Origin: Micromonospora tarapacensis | GTDB lineage: Bacteria; Actinomycetota; Actinomycetes; Mycobacteriales; Micromonosporaceae | Assembly (NCBI RefSeq): GCF_019697375.1 | Contig: NZ_JAHCDI010000004.1 | Coordinates: 1,971,324 to 2,035,323, forward strand | DNA: 64,000 nucleotides | Direction of reading: 5' to 3' | Shown: positions 24,268 to 33,359 of the stretch, one piece after another | Layout of the letters: each line of letters opens with the position of its first letter | Position numbering within the stretch: the first letter of the stretch is position 1 | Made by a program: the position numbers and the translations under genes | The notes under the pieces: generated by a model | What the model saw: only the letters and a program-made list of their open reading frames with translations | What the model was told of the DNA's origin: nothing | Database searches by the model: none

Positions 24268-27024
24268 CTACCCCAGTACGCGGGCCAGCTCGGTGCGGGA
24301 GCGGACGCCGAGCCGGTGGAAGATGTTGCGCAGATGGTGGTCGACGGTCCGGGTGGACAGGAACATCTGGCTGGCGACCTCCCGGTTGGTGGCACCGGAG
24401 GCGACCAGGTGCGCGATGCGCAGCTGCTGGCCGGTGAGCAGGCCCGCCGCCGGTCGGTCCGGCGCACCGACGGACTCGCCGGCCGCCCGCAGTTCCGCGG
24501 TGGCCTGTTCCGCCCACACCCGCGCCCCGATCAGCGTGAACGTCTGCCGGGCGCGGTGCAGGTGGTCGCGGGCGTCGCGGGGCCGGCGGCTGCGGCGCAG
24601 TTCCCGTCCGAAGAGGAGTTCGGTGCGGGCCCGTTCGAAGGTGGCGGCGTCGGTCGGGTGCAGCCGCAGGGCGGCGCGGAACTGTTCCTCGGCCTCGGCG
24701 CTGCCGCGCGGGGCCAGCAGCGCGTGGCAGCGGGCCGACAGCGCCCGGCGTGACGGGCTGGCCGTACTGCCGGCCCAGCGGTCGAAGACGGCGAGCGCGG
24801 CGCGGGCCGGCGCGGGCCGGCCGTCGTGGGCAGCGGCCTCGACCAGGTGGGGTGTGGCCATGACCTGGACGAGGACCTGGCCACGGCCGGTGCCGGGGCG
24901 GGCCAGCCCGGTGAGGCGGTCGGCGGCGTCGGCGTACCGGGCGTCGACCAGGTCGAGCACCGCGAGGGCCCACTGGGCGAGGGCGTACGGCCGGCTGTCC
25001 GGCATGGCCGTCTCGCCCAGCTCGGCGACGTACCCCAGGCTGGCGTCCCGGTCGGCACGCACGGCCGCGAGCACGGCGAGCAGACCCAGGTGGACGCCGG
25101 CACAGGTGTACTGGCCGGTCTCCCGGGCGACCCGCAGCCCCGCCCGGCAGCTCCGCGCCGCGGCTTCGTGCCGGCCCAGCCAGTACTCGGCCATCGCGCG
25201 CAGTTCGAGCGCCCGAGGCAACAGGGACAGTTCCCCACGGGCACCGGCCAGGTCGACGGCGCGGTCGGCCAGCCGGTGCGCCGCCGCGTCCACCGCCACC
25301 AGCAGACCAGCCGCGGCGGCGCCGGTCAGCGCGGTCGGGGTGAGCGCGGCGCCGGTCAACCGTCCACCGAGCACGACGGCGCGGCGCAGCAACGGCCCGC
25401 CCTGGGCGTGCTCGCCCCGCAGCGTGGCGGCCACCCCGGCGACCAGGGTGGTGATCAGCTCCACGTCCGGTTCCACCCCGTCGCGGCGCAGGTCGGCCAC
25501 CCGGCGCGCCACCTCCGCGTATCGATACTGGTCGCCGGAGAAGCAGACGGCCTCGCCGGCCCGCATCAGGGCTACCAGTGCGGTGGTGCGGTCGGTGCCG
25601 GCCAGGCTCGCGGCGGCGGCCAGCAGGGCCGTCAGCGCGGCCGGGGCGACCCGCAGCGGAGCTGCATCTCGCCGCGCAGCAGGTCCGCGCGGCCGGTGAC
25701 GGCCGGGTCGGCCGGCCCGGGGCAGGCCGCGCAGCAGGGCTCGGGCCTGGTCGGGTCGCCCGGCGGACCAGGCGTAGCCGGCGGCGGTGACCCGCCGGCC
25801 CGCGGCCCGCGTCGGGTCGTCGGTGAGCTCGGCCGCCCGGCTCAACGCCGCCGCGGCGGCGGCCCAGCCGTCCGCACCACCGGCCGCCGCCTCCGCCAGT
25901 TCCGTCGCCAGGGCCGGGTCCGGGCCGTCGGCCGCCGCGGCCCGGTGCAGCGCCCGGCGCAGCCGCTGGCCGGCGGCGTCGAGCACGCCGGCCAGCAGCA
26001 GGTGAGCGGCTTGCCGTTCGGCGCGGGACGCGGCGGCGACGACCATCCGGCGGGCGAGCGGTCGACCGAAGGCGACACCGCCCTGCGGGTCGACCCGGAC
26101 CACGCCGGCGGCCTCGGCCGGACCCAGCGCCCCGGCGCTGCCGCCGACGACTTGGAACGCCCGGGCCAGGGCGCCGGGGTCGAGGTCGGGATCGGTGGCC
26201 AGCGCGGCCAGCAGCAGCACCCGGCGGGCGTCGCCCGGCAGGCGATCCAGCAGTGACCGGTAGGCGCGGGCCAGTGCGCCCTCGGGTGGCGGCACGGTGG
26301 GTGGCGGCGCCTGCCCACGCCACTGGGCGGTGCTCAGCGCGGCGGCGAGGTCGGCCAGGGCCTGCGGGTTGCCGGCGGCGACCACGGTCAGGGCCGCGAG
26401 CACCGGCGCGGGTGGCTGCGGTCCGGGTCGCCGGTCGGCGAGCAGGGCCTGGCTGTCGCGGTCGCCGAGCGGGCGCAGCCGGCGGGTGGGTATCCCGGCC
26501 GCGCCGACGTCGCTGCCCGCGGTGAGCAGGAGGGCGACCGGCAGGTGGCTCAGCCGCCGGGCCACGAAGGCCAGGATCCGCGCGGTCGGCGGATCACCGA
26601 GGTCGACGTCGTCCACGGTGCACAGCAGTGGACGGTCCGCTCCGGCGGCGGCGAGCAGCCCGAGGACGGCCGTGGACAGGGCGAGCCGATCCTCCTCGGG
26701 GCAGCCCTCGCCGGCCAGCGCGCCGCGGAGCACCTGCCGTTGCCGCCCGGGCAGCGCCGCGGCTCGATCGAGCACGGGATCGAGCAACCGTTGCAGGCCC
26801 GCGTAGGGCAGCGTGGCCTCGTCGGGCAGGCCGGTCGCGGCGAGCGGCGTGCGGTCGCCGGCGTGACCGTGGGCGTACGCCAGCAGGGCGCTGCGGCCGG
26901 CACCGGGCTCGCCGTGCAGCAGCAGCGCTCCGCCGGCCGGTGAGTCGAGCAACCCCCGGATCTCCCGGCACTCGTGCTCCCGCCCCCGCAGCACGGTTAT
27001 TTGCACTCTTGATGCATTAACCAT
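24268..27024 (-). CDS. LAL-type LuxR regulator (large ATP-binding)
   Basis: A 918-residue regulator with an N-terminal ATPase, a long helical middle and a C-terminal LuxR helix-turn-helix (LTGQQLRIAHLVASGATNRE, VASQMFLSTRTVDHHLRNIF). The Walker A is GEPGAGRSALL: R44 replaces the usual lysine. Walker B is LLCTVDDVDLGD. Between 25720 and 25645 the frame in use gives an abnormal arginine/proline-rich segment, whereas another frame gives a family-like ADLLRGEMQLRCGS; two compensating indels explain this. The ATG follows AGGTGA. It may control the ABC operon downstream or the Liv cluster. Confidence 0.8.
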   Translation of the reverse strand: MVNASRVQITVLRGREHECREIRGLLDSPAGGALLLHGEPGAGRSALLAYAHGHAGDRTPLAATGLPDEATLPYAGLQRLLDPVLDRAAALPGRQRQVLRGALAGEGCPEEDRLALSTAVLGLLAAAGADRPLLCTVDDVDLGDPPTARILAFVARRLSHLPVALLLTAGSDVGAAGIPTRRLRPLGDRDSQALLADRRPGPQPPAPVLAALTVVAAGNPQALADLAAALSTAQWRGQAPPPTVPPPEGALARAYRSLLDRLPGDARRVLLLAALATDPDLDPGALARAFQVVGGSAGALGPAEAAGVVRVDPQGGVAFGRPLARRMVVAAASRAERQAAHLLLAGVLDAAGQRLRRALHRAAAADGPDPALATELAEAAAGGADGWAAAAAALSRAAELTDDPTRAAGRRVTAAGYAWSAGRPDQARALLRGLPRAGRPGRHRPRGPAARRDAAPLRVAPAALTALLAAAASLAGTDRTTALVALMRAGEAVCFSGDQYRYAEVARRVADLRRDGVEPDVELITTLVAGVAATLRGEHAQGGPLLRRAVVLGGRLTGAALTPTALTGAAAAGLLVAVDAAAHRLADRAVDLAGARGELSLLPRALELRAMAEYWLGRHEAAARSCRAGLRVARETGQYTCAGVHLGLLAVLAAVRADRDASLGYVAELGETAMPDSRPYALAQWALAVLDLVDARYADAADRLTGLARPGTGRGQVLVQVMATPHLVEAAAHDGRPAPARAALAVFDRWAGSTASPSRRALSARCHALLAPRGSAEAEEQFRAALRLHPTDAATFERARTELLFGRELRRSRRPRDARDHLHRARQTFTLIGARVWAEQATAELRAAGESVGAPDRPAAGLLTGQQLRIAHLVASGATNREVASQMFLSTRTVDHHLRNIFHRLGVRSRTELARVLG

Positions 27025-27029
27025 GCATC
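27011..27029. promoter_or_regulatory. Palindrome across the LAL start codon
   Basis: GATGCAT-TAACC-ATGCATC, perfect 7-base arms, covers the LAL start codon. The overlapping TTGCACT-4-ATGCA (27001-27016) resembles the operator-like palindrome at 36536-36554. A protein bound here would block transcript elongation or initiation of the regulator gene. Confidence 0.4.
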
Positions 27030-27104
27030 GAGTCTCACCTATCGGAGACCGCTTGAGAAGGGGTGAGTTGGACTTCGGCGACCGCGCCGGGCCGCGGTCC
27101 AGGT

Positions 27105-27716
27105 TCAGCCCTCGGCCGGTCCCGCGAGCAGGGCGCCGACCGTGCGGGCCATCACCGCCCGGGCGGCGTCGACGCCCAGCCCGAGACCGTCACGCAGCGT
27201 CGACCAGGCCGGCCAGGTGCTCGCCACCACCACCGCGTCGACCACCTGCCCCCGGCCCGGTCCGGCGCGATCCAGCTCGTCGGCGAAGAGCTGCTCGACC
27301 TCGTCGCGGACCCGGGCGATGTGCTTGAGCCGGTTGCGGCGCAACTGGGCGGAGACCGGCTCGCGCATCTGCGCGGCACGGGCCGACGGCGCGATCATCT
27401 GGAGCAGCTTCGCCCGCTGCCGGCAGTACGCGTCGACCCGCTTCGCCAGCGGCAACGTGGGCGAGATCGGCCGCCAGGCGAGTTCCTGCTGGCGGAGCAG
27501 CTCGGTGCCGCTCGCCTCGAACAGCGTCTCCATGTCCTTGAAGTTCGTCCAGAGCGTACGCAGCGAGATGCCGGCCCGCTCGGCGATGCGTTCGCCGGTC
27601 GGGCGCAGGTCGCCCTCGGAGATGAGCGCGAGGTGCGCCTCGACGATCGCCGCCCGGGTGCGCTCGGCCCGGGCGGTCCGGCCGTCGACCCGGCCCGGCG
27701 CCTCGACCCTGCCCAT
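27105..27716 (-). CDS. TetR-family transcriptional regulator
   Basis: A 203-residue regulator. The N-terminal helix-turn-helix is at about residues 17-62 (RAERTRAAIVEAHLALISEG, GERIAERAGISLRTLWTNFK). The C-terminal domain is typical of regulators near fatty-acid or acyl-CoA genes. It lies 48 bases after an acyl-CoA dehydrogenase on the same strand and is a candidate to bind the related palindromes upstream of livG and the acyl-CoA dehydrogenase pair. Confidence 0.82.
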   Translation of the reverse strand: MGRVEAPGRVDGRTARAERTRAAIVEAHLALISEGDLRPTGERIAERAGISLRTLWTNFKDMETLFEASGTELLRQQELAWRPISPTLPLAKRVDAYCRQRAKLLQMIAPSARAAQMREPVSAQLRRNRLKHIARVRDEVEQLFADELDRAGPGRGQVVDAVVVASTWPAWSTLRDGLGLGVDAARAVMARTVGALLAGPAEG

Positions 27717-27764
27717 CCGTGCCCGCCCCCTTCACCGCTGGAATTCCGGTCGTGCGAGCCGAGT

Positions 27765-29000
27765 CTAGACGCGCGCCGGCACCGGGGCCTGCGCCGCATG
27801 CCGGCGCAGCTCCCGGCGGGCCAACGACTGCCGGTGCACCTCGTCGGGACCGTCGGCGATCCGGACCGCCCGGGCTCGGGCCCAGAGCCGGGCGAGCGGG
27901 GTGTCCTGGCTGACCCCCGCCGCGCCGTGTGCCTGTACGGCCCGGTCGATGATCCACTCGACCGTCTCCGGCACCGCGATCTTGATGGCCTGGATCTCCG
28001 GGTGAGCCTCCCGGTTGCCGACGGTGTCCATCAGCCACGCGGTCTTGAGCACCAGCAGGCGGGCCTGCTCCAGGCGCACCCGGGCCTGCGCGATCCAGTC
28101 CCGCACCACGCCCTGCTCGGCCAGCGGCCCACCGAAGGCGTGCCGCTCGCTGACCCGCCGGCACATCAGCTCGACGGCCCGTTCCGCCATGCCGAGCAGG
28201 CGCATGCAGTGGTGCACCCGCCCTGGGCCGAGACGCGCCTGGGAGATGGCGAAGCCCGAGCCCTCCGTCCCGATCAGGTTCGTCGCGGGCACCCGGACGT
28301 CGACGAAGTCGATCTCGGCGTGGCCGCCGTGGTCGCCGTCGTCGTACCCGAAGGCCGTCATGCCCCGGCGGACCGTGACCCCCGGGCTGTCGCGCGGCAC
28401 GAGGATCTGGCTGTGCTGCTCGTGCCGGGCGGCGGCCGGGTCGGTCCGGCCCATCACGATGATGATCGCGCAACGCGGGTCCATCGCGCCGGTGACGAAC
28501 CACTTGCGGCCGTTGATCACGTACTCGTCGCCGACCCGCTCGACCCGGGTGGCGATGTTGGTGGCGTCGGAGGACGCGACGGCCGGTTCGGTCATCGCGA
28601 AGGCCGAGCGGATGCGGGCCGACAGCAACGGCTCCAGCCAACGCTCCCGCTGCTGCGCCGAGCCGAACTGCGCGAGCAGTTCCATGTTGCCGGTGTCGGG
28701 AGCCGCGCAGTTGAGCGCCACCGGGGCGAGCCACGGACAGTGCCCGGTGATCTCGGCCAGCGGCGCGTACTGGAGGTTGGTCAGGCCGGCGCCGTGCTCG
28801 CCGGTCAGGAAGAGGTTCCACAGCCCACGCCGGCGCGCCTGCGCCTGGAGTTCGGCGACGACCGGCGGCACGGTCCACGGCTCACCGGGCTCGCGGGCCT
28901 GGGCCGCGAAGACCGGCTCGGCCGGGTACACGCACTCGGCCATGAAGCCGTGCAGGCGTTCCCGCAGCCGTTCGGTCGTCTCGTCGTGACGGAAGTCCAT
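27765..29000 (-). CDS. Acyl-CoA dehydrogenase
   Basis: A 411-residue FAD enzyme that introduces an alpha-beta double bond into an acyl-CoA. It has FAMTEPAVASSDATNIATRV and NGRKWFVTGAMDPRCAIIIV (flavin and substrate binding) and a C-terminal HGAAGVSQDTPLARLWARAR helix. The ATG follows GGAGGAG. It resembles the acyl-CoA dehydrogenase group of about 400 residues with an APH-like context in actinomycetes. It follows a hairpin after the Liv binding-protein gene, so it may be a separate or read-through transcript. Confidence 0.87.
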   Translation of the reverse strand: MDFRHDETTERLRERLHGFMAECVYPAEPVFAAQAREPGEPWTVPPVVAELQAQARRRGLWNLFLTGEHGAGLTNLQYAPLAEITGHCPWLAPVALNCAAPDTGNMELLAQFGSAQQRERWLEPLLSARIRSAFAMTEPAVASSDATNIATRVERVGDEYVINGRKWFVTGAMDPRCAIIIVMGRTDPAAARHEQHSQILVPRDSPGVTVRRGMTAFGYDDGDHGGHAEIDFVDVRVPATNLIGTEGSGFAISQARLGPGRVHHCMRLLGMAERAVELMCRRVSERHAFGGPLAEQGVVRDWIAQARVRLEQARLLVLKTAWLMDTVGNREAHPEIQAIKIAVPETVEWIIDRAVQAHGAAGVSQDTPLARLWARARAVRIADGPDEVHRQSLARRELRRHAAQAPVPARV

Positions 29001-29032
29001 CTCTCGTCTCCTCCCCGTCCCCGGGCCGGCGG

Positions 29033-29065
29033 GTGGTCCGCACCGCCGGACGCGGTGCGGACCAC
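29033..29065 (-). terminator. Perfect 14-bp hairpin after the Liv binding-protein gene
   Basis: Arms GTGGTCCGCACCGC (29033-29046) and exact complement (29052-29065), 5-base loop, starting 13 bases past the binding-protein stop and ahead of the acyl-CoA dehydrogenase. It may end the Liv transcript or stabilise its 3' end. Confidence 0.6.
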
Positions 29066-29078
29066 GCGGACCAGCGGA

Positions 29079-30359
29079 TCAGGCGGTCGGTATGCCGTTG
29101 GTCGGTGGCGTCACCGGCGGCGCGGAGTACTCGTTGACCGGCCCGTCGGCCTCGTCGGTCTCGTACGTCGGGCCGAAGTAGCCCTGTTCTCCCCCGCTGA
29201 TCCGGCTGAGCCGGCCACCGCCGTACCCCGAGTGGTCGGTGGCGGAGAAGCGCAGCGGGGCGACTCCCGGTCCCTGGTAACCACCCCTGCCGACGGCCTC
29301 CACCAGCGACTCGCGGGTGAGGTCCTGGCCGGCGGCCAGCAGCACCTGCACGAAGAGGTAGCCCACGGCCATGCCGTAGACGGTGTTCCCGTCGAACTCC
29401 GCGCCGCCGTTGTGCTCGGCGTTCACCTTGGTGAACAGCTGGATCCACGGGTCGGCGTCGTCGTTCTGCATCGGCAGGTAGTTGACGCCGACCATCCCCT
29501 CCAGCAGGCCGGCGGCGTCGCCGAGCTGCCGGGCCAGGGTCGGGTGGTCGGCGCCCACGTTCGACACCAGCCACTGCGGGCTGAAGCCCAGCCGGGCGGC
29601 GGTACCGACGGACAGCGCGGTGAAGCCGGGCACGGTGGCCAGGATGACGACCTCGCAGCCGGCCGCCTTGAACGCGCCGATCTGGGGTGCCACGTTGGTG
29701 TTGCTGGTGACGTACGTCTGGCGTTCCACGACGCCGTCGGCACCGAGCACCTTCTCCACGCCGGCCAGCGCGTCGCGGCCGAAGTCGTCGTCCTGGCCGA
29801 GGAAGCAGACCTTGCGGCCGGGCAGGGCGGTCTGCACGTGGTTCGCCAGGATCTTGCCCTCGACCGTGTAGTCGGGGTTGAAGCCGAAGGTGTTCGGGTA
29901 GCGGTCGGGCTGGTCCCAGCTGCGGCTGCCGGAGGCGACGAAGAGGTCCGGCACCCGGTTGGTGTGCAGGAAGTCCAGCACGCCGGTGTGGGTGGGCGTG
30001 CCGAGGCCGTTGAGGATGGCGAAGACCTTGTCCTGCAGGACGAGCTGGCGGACGACCTGCTGGGTGGTGGCGGGGTTGTACCCGTCGTCCATGATCTTGT
30101 ATGTGATCTTGCGGCCGTGCACGCCGCCGTTGGCGTTGACGTAGTCGAAGTACGCCTTCGTCGCCGGCGCGATCTTCGAGTAGCCGGCGGACGCCGGCCC
30201 GGTCAGTGGCATGTGGGTGCCGACGACGATCTCCGTCTCGGTGACGCCGGGAACCGGCTGACCGGAGCCGGGGCCGTCGTCGGAGCCGCAGGCGGCGGAG
30301 CTGAGCAGAAGGGTGAGGGTGGTGGCGATCGCGAGACCGCGCCGTGCCGTGGATCGCAT
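29079..30359 (-). CDS. Branched-chain-type ABC solute-binding lipoprotein (LivK-like)
   Basis: A 426-residue lipoprotein. The signal peptide ends in a lipobox (LLLSSAACGS). The mature part is a type I periplasmic-binding fold of the Leu/Ile/Val receptor family (EIVVGTHMPLTGPASAGYSK, YVNANGGVHGRKITYKIMDD). I chose the ATG at 30357-30359; another ATG 18 bases upstream is in frame. The neighbouring acyl-CoA dehydrogenases suggest an acid or lipid-derived substrate rather than amino acids; that is inference. Confidence 0.85.
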   Translation of the reverse strand: MRSTARRGLAIATTLTLLLSSAACGSDDGPGSGQPVPGVTETEIVVGTHMPLTGPASAGYSKIAPATKAYFDYVNANGGVHGRKITYKIMDDGYNPATTQQVVRQLVLQDKVFAILNGLGTPTHTGVLDFLHTNRVPDLFVASGSRSWDQPDRYPNTFGFNPDYTVEGKILANHVQTALPGRKVCFLGQDDDFGRDALAGVEKVLGADGVVERQTYVTSNTNVAPQIGAFKAAGCEVVILATVPGFTALSVGTAARLGFSPQWLVSNVGADHPTLARQLGDAAGLLEGMVGVNYLPMQNDDADPWIQLFTKVNAEHNGGAEFDGNTVYGMAVGYLFVQVLLAAGQDLTRESLVEAVGRGGYQGPGVAPLRFSATDHSGYGGGRLSRISGGEQGYFGPTYETDEADGPVNEYSAPPVTPPTNGIPTA

Positions 30360-30483
30360 GGGACACCGACCTTTCATCGGTCCGGTTGTGCGAGTTGGGT
30401 GGGCCTCCCGGAGGTGGCCGGGACGGGTGGGTCGGGTGGATCGGCCGGCCGCCGGGACGGCCGGGACGGTGGACGGGGACGTG

Positions 30484-31589
30484 CTACGAGCCGCGGTGGC
30501 GCCGGCGGATCCGCAGTGCCCCGGTGAGGCGGGACAGCAGGCCCTGCACGCCTCCCGGCGCGGCGATCATGACGACGACCAACGTGCCACCGAAGATCGC
30601 CAGTGGCAGGTTGCCCTCCAGCCGCTGCGCCGCCGCCGGCGAGAGGGTGAACAGGTTGGTCAGCGAGTGGGTCAGATCAGGCAGGGCGACCAGCAGGAGG
30701 GCACCCCAGAACGCGCCGGCGAGCCGGCCGAGACCACCGATGACCACGGCCATCAGCAGGAACAGCGACAGCGTCAGGCCGAACGCGCCGGGCGACACGC
30801 TCTGCGCGAGCACCGCCAGCAGGGCGCCGCCGAGGCCGGCGCTGGCCGCGCTCACCACGAACGCGACGACCTGGGTACGGGCGACGTGGATCCCGGACAG
30901 CCGGGCCGCGACCTCGTCGTCTCGTACCGCCCGGAAGGCCCGGCCGTACCGGCTGCGGACCAGGTTGGCCAGCAGCACCAGGCAGAGCAGCGTCGCCGCG
31001 GTGGCCACCCAGAGTTGCCACCGCTCGTACGGGAAGTAGCCGCCCAACGCCTCCGGGGCGGGCGCCATCGGCACCGCCAGGCCCTGTTCGCCGTTGAAGA
31101 CGCCGTCGAAGGTGACGGTCAACGCGGGCACCACCACCGCCACCGCCAGGGTCAGCCCGGCCAGGTACGGCCCGCGCAGCCGGGCGGCGGCCACCCCACG
31201 ACCGCGCCGACCGCGACGGCGGCCAGCACCGCCGCCACCAGCGACAGGACCAGCGTCCCGCCGGCCGTGACACCCCGGTCGGCGAAGGCGTTCTGGCTCA
31301 GGGCGACGGTGTACGCACCGGTGGCCATCAGCGCCCCGTGCCCCAGCGAGAGCTGCCCGCAGAGTCCGGTGAGGACGGTCAGCCCGGCGGTCGCGCAGAG
31401 GTAGGCGGCCACGGTGGCCAGTTGGAAGTTGCGGAACGAGTCGAGCTGGTAGCTGAGGATCAGCACCACCAGCGCGGCGGCGGCGGCGAGAACGAGGTGG
31501 CGCAGCAGGGTCGGCATGGCCCGGCCGGGGCGGACGACCTCGGCGGCGGCGTGCCGGCCGGGCGGTGCCGCCGCCCGGGTGGCGCTCAC
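30484..31589 (-). pseudogene. LivM-type ABC permease, frameshifted
   Basis: The N-terminal part starts at a GTG (31587-31589) overlapping the livH stop and runs through SYQLDSFRNFQLATVAAYLC, GLCGQLSLGHGALMATGAY. Near 31195 the frame runs off into a stop, while the family-like sequence continues in another frame (AARLRGPYLAGLTLAVAVVV ... GLGRLAGAFWGALLLVALP). Restoring one base in the CCCC run at 31194-31197 gives an uninterrupted LivM of about 368 residues. Membrane channel subunit paired with LivH. Confidence 0.82.
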
Positions 31590-32464
31590 ACCCGCCTCGC
31601 CGTGACCGGGGCGAACAGCCCACCGGGGCGCAGCAGCAGCACCGCCAGCAGCAGGGCGAGCACCGCGAGGGGGATGAGGTCACCGCCGGCGTAGCCGCTG
31701 ACGTAGGACAGCAGCAGACCGACACCGAGGCCGCCGACGACGGCACCGGGCGGGCTGTCCAGACCGCCCACCACCGCGGCGGTGAACGCGGAGACGAAGA
31801 CCAGGTCCATCGCGTGCGGGTGCAGGCCCAACCCGGTGGGGACGACCAGCATCGCGGCCAGCGCGCCGACCCCGGAGGCCAGCGCCCAGCCGAGGGTGAG
31901 CATGCCGCCCACGTTGACCCCGAGCAGGCGGGAGACCTCGGGCGCGAACGCCGCCGCGCGCATCCGCAGGCCGATCGCGGTCCGGGTGAAGATCCAGACC
32001 AGGGCCGCGCCGACCACCCCGACGGTGGCGAAGACGAACAGGTCGTACGGGGACAGCACGGCGGTGCCGCCCACGGTCAACGCGGTACGGCTGAACGGGG
32101 TACCCGCCGGCAGGTACTCGTTGCCGTACGCCATGCCGAGGACGGCCTGGATCAGCAGGACCAGACCGAGCGCGACGATCACCGGATTGAGCGGTGACCG
32201 GTGATCCACCAGCCGCATCACCGCGACGTCGACCAGCGCGCCGAGCAGCAGCCCGGCGACCAGCGCCGCCCCGAACCCCAGCCAGTACGAACCGGTCGCG
32301 GCGGTGACGCTGTACGCGACGTACGCCGCGGCCACCGCCATCGCCCCCTGGGCGAAGTTGACGATCCGGCCGGCCCGCCAGATGAGCACCAGGGCGAGCG
32401 CGAACGCGGCCAGGACCGCGCCTCTCGACAGGCCGTCGAGGGTGAGGAAGACGAAGCGGTCCAA
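31586..32464 (-). CDS. LivH-type branched-chain ABC permease
   Basis: A 292-residue membrane protein with about eight helices, typical LivH start (LTLDGLSRGAVLAAFALALV, VNFAQGAMAVAAAYVAYSV) and the conserved GGLDSPPGAVVGGLGVGLLL. It begins with TTG; AAGGAGG at ideal spacing supports this rare start. Coupled to livM by GTGA overlap. Confidence 0.87.
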   Translation of the reverse strand: MDRFVFLTLDGLSRGAVLAAFALALVLIWRAGRIVNFAQGAMAVAAAYVAYSVTAATGSYWLGFGAALVAGLLLGALVDVAVMRLVDHRSPLNPVIVALGLVLLIQAVLGMAYGNEYLPAGTPFSRTALTVGGTAVLSPYDLFVFATVGVVGAALVWIFTRTAIGLRMRAAAFAPEVSRLLGVNVGGMLTLGWALASGVGALAAMLVVPTGLGLHPHAMDLVFVSAFTAAVVGGLDSPPGAVVGGLGVGLLLSYVSGYAGGDLIPLAVLALLLAVLLLRPGGLFAPVTARRV

Positions 32465-32479
32465 CGATCCTCCTTCCCT

Positions 32480-33199
32480 TCAGAATCCGAGGTAGGCGTG
32501 GCGCAGGTCGGCGTCGTCGCGCAGCCGGGCGGCGGGGGCGGCGAGGACGACCCGGCCGAGCGACATCACGATGCCCTGGTCGGCGACGGCGAGCGCGCTG
32601 CGGACGTTCTGCTCGACCAGCAGCACGGTCAGCCCGGTGTCGTCGCGCAGTCTCCGCAACAGGGCCATGGTCTGTGCCACCACCCGGGGAGCCAGGCCGA
32701 GCGACGGCTCGTCGAGCAGCAGCAGCCGGGGCCGGCCGACCAGGGCCCGGCCGAGGGCGAGCATCTGCCGTTCACCACCGGAGAGCTGGTGACCGAGGTG
32801 GCGCCGCCGCCGGGCCAGCGGCTCGAACAGCTGGTAGACCTCGTCGAGGGCACGCGCGGCGTCCGCCCGGTCCCGCCGCCACAGCGCGCCGAGGCGCAGA
32901 TTCTCCTCGACGGTGAGTTCGCCGATGACGCCCCGGCCTTCCGGCACGTGTGCCACGCCGCGCCGGACGAGTTGCTCGACCGGGGTGCCGCGCAGGTCCG
33001 CCCCGTCCAGGAGGATCCGGCCGGCGCTCGGGCGCAGCATGCCGGACAGGGTGCGCAGCAGAGTGGTCTTGCCGGCGCCGTTGGCGCCGATGACCGCGGC
33101 GATGGTGCCCGCGGGCACCCGCAGGTCGACGCCGTGCAGCACCGGCACCGGACCGTAGCCGGCGGCCAGGGTCTCGGCGGCGAGCAGGTCGCCGCTCAT
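32480..33199 (-). CDS. LivF-type ABC ATPase
   Basis: A 239-residue ATPase with Walker A GANGAGKTT, signature LSGGERQ, Walker B LLLLDEPSLGLAP and the LivF-typical HVPEGRGVIGELTVEENLRL. Its ATG overlaps the stop of an inserted 27-codon ORF, not that of livG directly. It energises the importer with LivG. Confidence 0.92.
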   Translation of the reverse strand: MSGDLLAAETLAAGYGPVPVLHGVDLRVPAGTIAAVIGANGAGKTTLLRTLSGMLRPSAGRILLDGADLRGTPVEQLVRRGVAHVPEGRGVIGELTVEENLRLGALWRRDRADAARALDEVYQLFEPLARRRRHLGHQLSGGERQMLALGRALVGRPRLLLLDEPSLGLAPRVVAQTMALLRRLRDDTGLTVLLVEQNVRSALAVADQGIVMSLGRVVLAAPAARLRDDADLRHAYLGF

Positions 33200-33279
33200 G
33201 CCGGCCCTCCGCTGCGCTTCGGGCCGTCATGAGGCACCGACGCGCCGAACCGATGATTCACTCGCTGACGCTCGCTCAT
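33196..33279 (-). CDS. 27-residue ORF of repeat unit next to livF
   Basis: Starts MSERQRVNHRFG and ends in KRSGGPA. ATG and TGA overlap its neighbours as ATGA, the TGA with the livF start. Basic, no recognised domain; probably its role is to carry ribosomes across the insertion rather than to make a working protein. Confidence 0.4.
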   Translation of the reverse strand: MSERQRVNHRFGASVPHDGPKRSGGPA

Positions 33280-33359
33280 GCCGGCCCTCCGCTGCGCTTC
33301 GGGCCGTCATGAGGCACCGACGCGCCGAACCGATGACTCACTCGCTGACGCTCGCTCAT
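33276..33359 (-). CDS. 27-residue ORF of repeat unit next to livG
   Basis: Starts MSERQRVSHRFG; identical to the neighbouring copy except Ser for Asn at residue 8. Its ATG overlaps the livG TGA and its TGA overlaps the next unit's ATG. Confidence 0.4.
   Translation of the reverse strand: MSERQRVSHRFGASVPHDGPKRSGGPA

Noticed and set aside
23102..26323. Single 1073-residue protein joining LAL-region sequence to the SsuA-like binding protein
   Set aside because: The lipoprotein signal starts at 24073 and the preceding sequence is an out-of-frame reading of the LAL gene; not a fusion.
27063..30527. 1154-codon plus-strand ORF across the TetR, dehydrogenase and Liv binding-protein genes
   Set aside because: Antisense to three well-supported genes; histidine/valine/glycine-rich sequence without motifs is typical of GC shadows.
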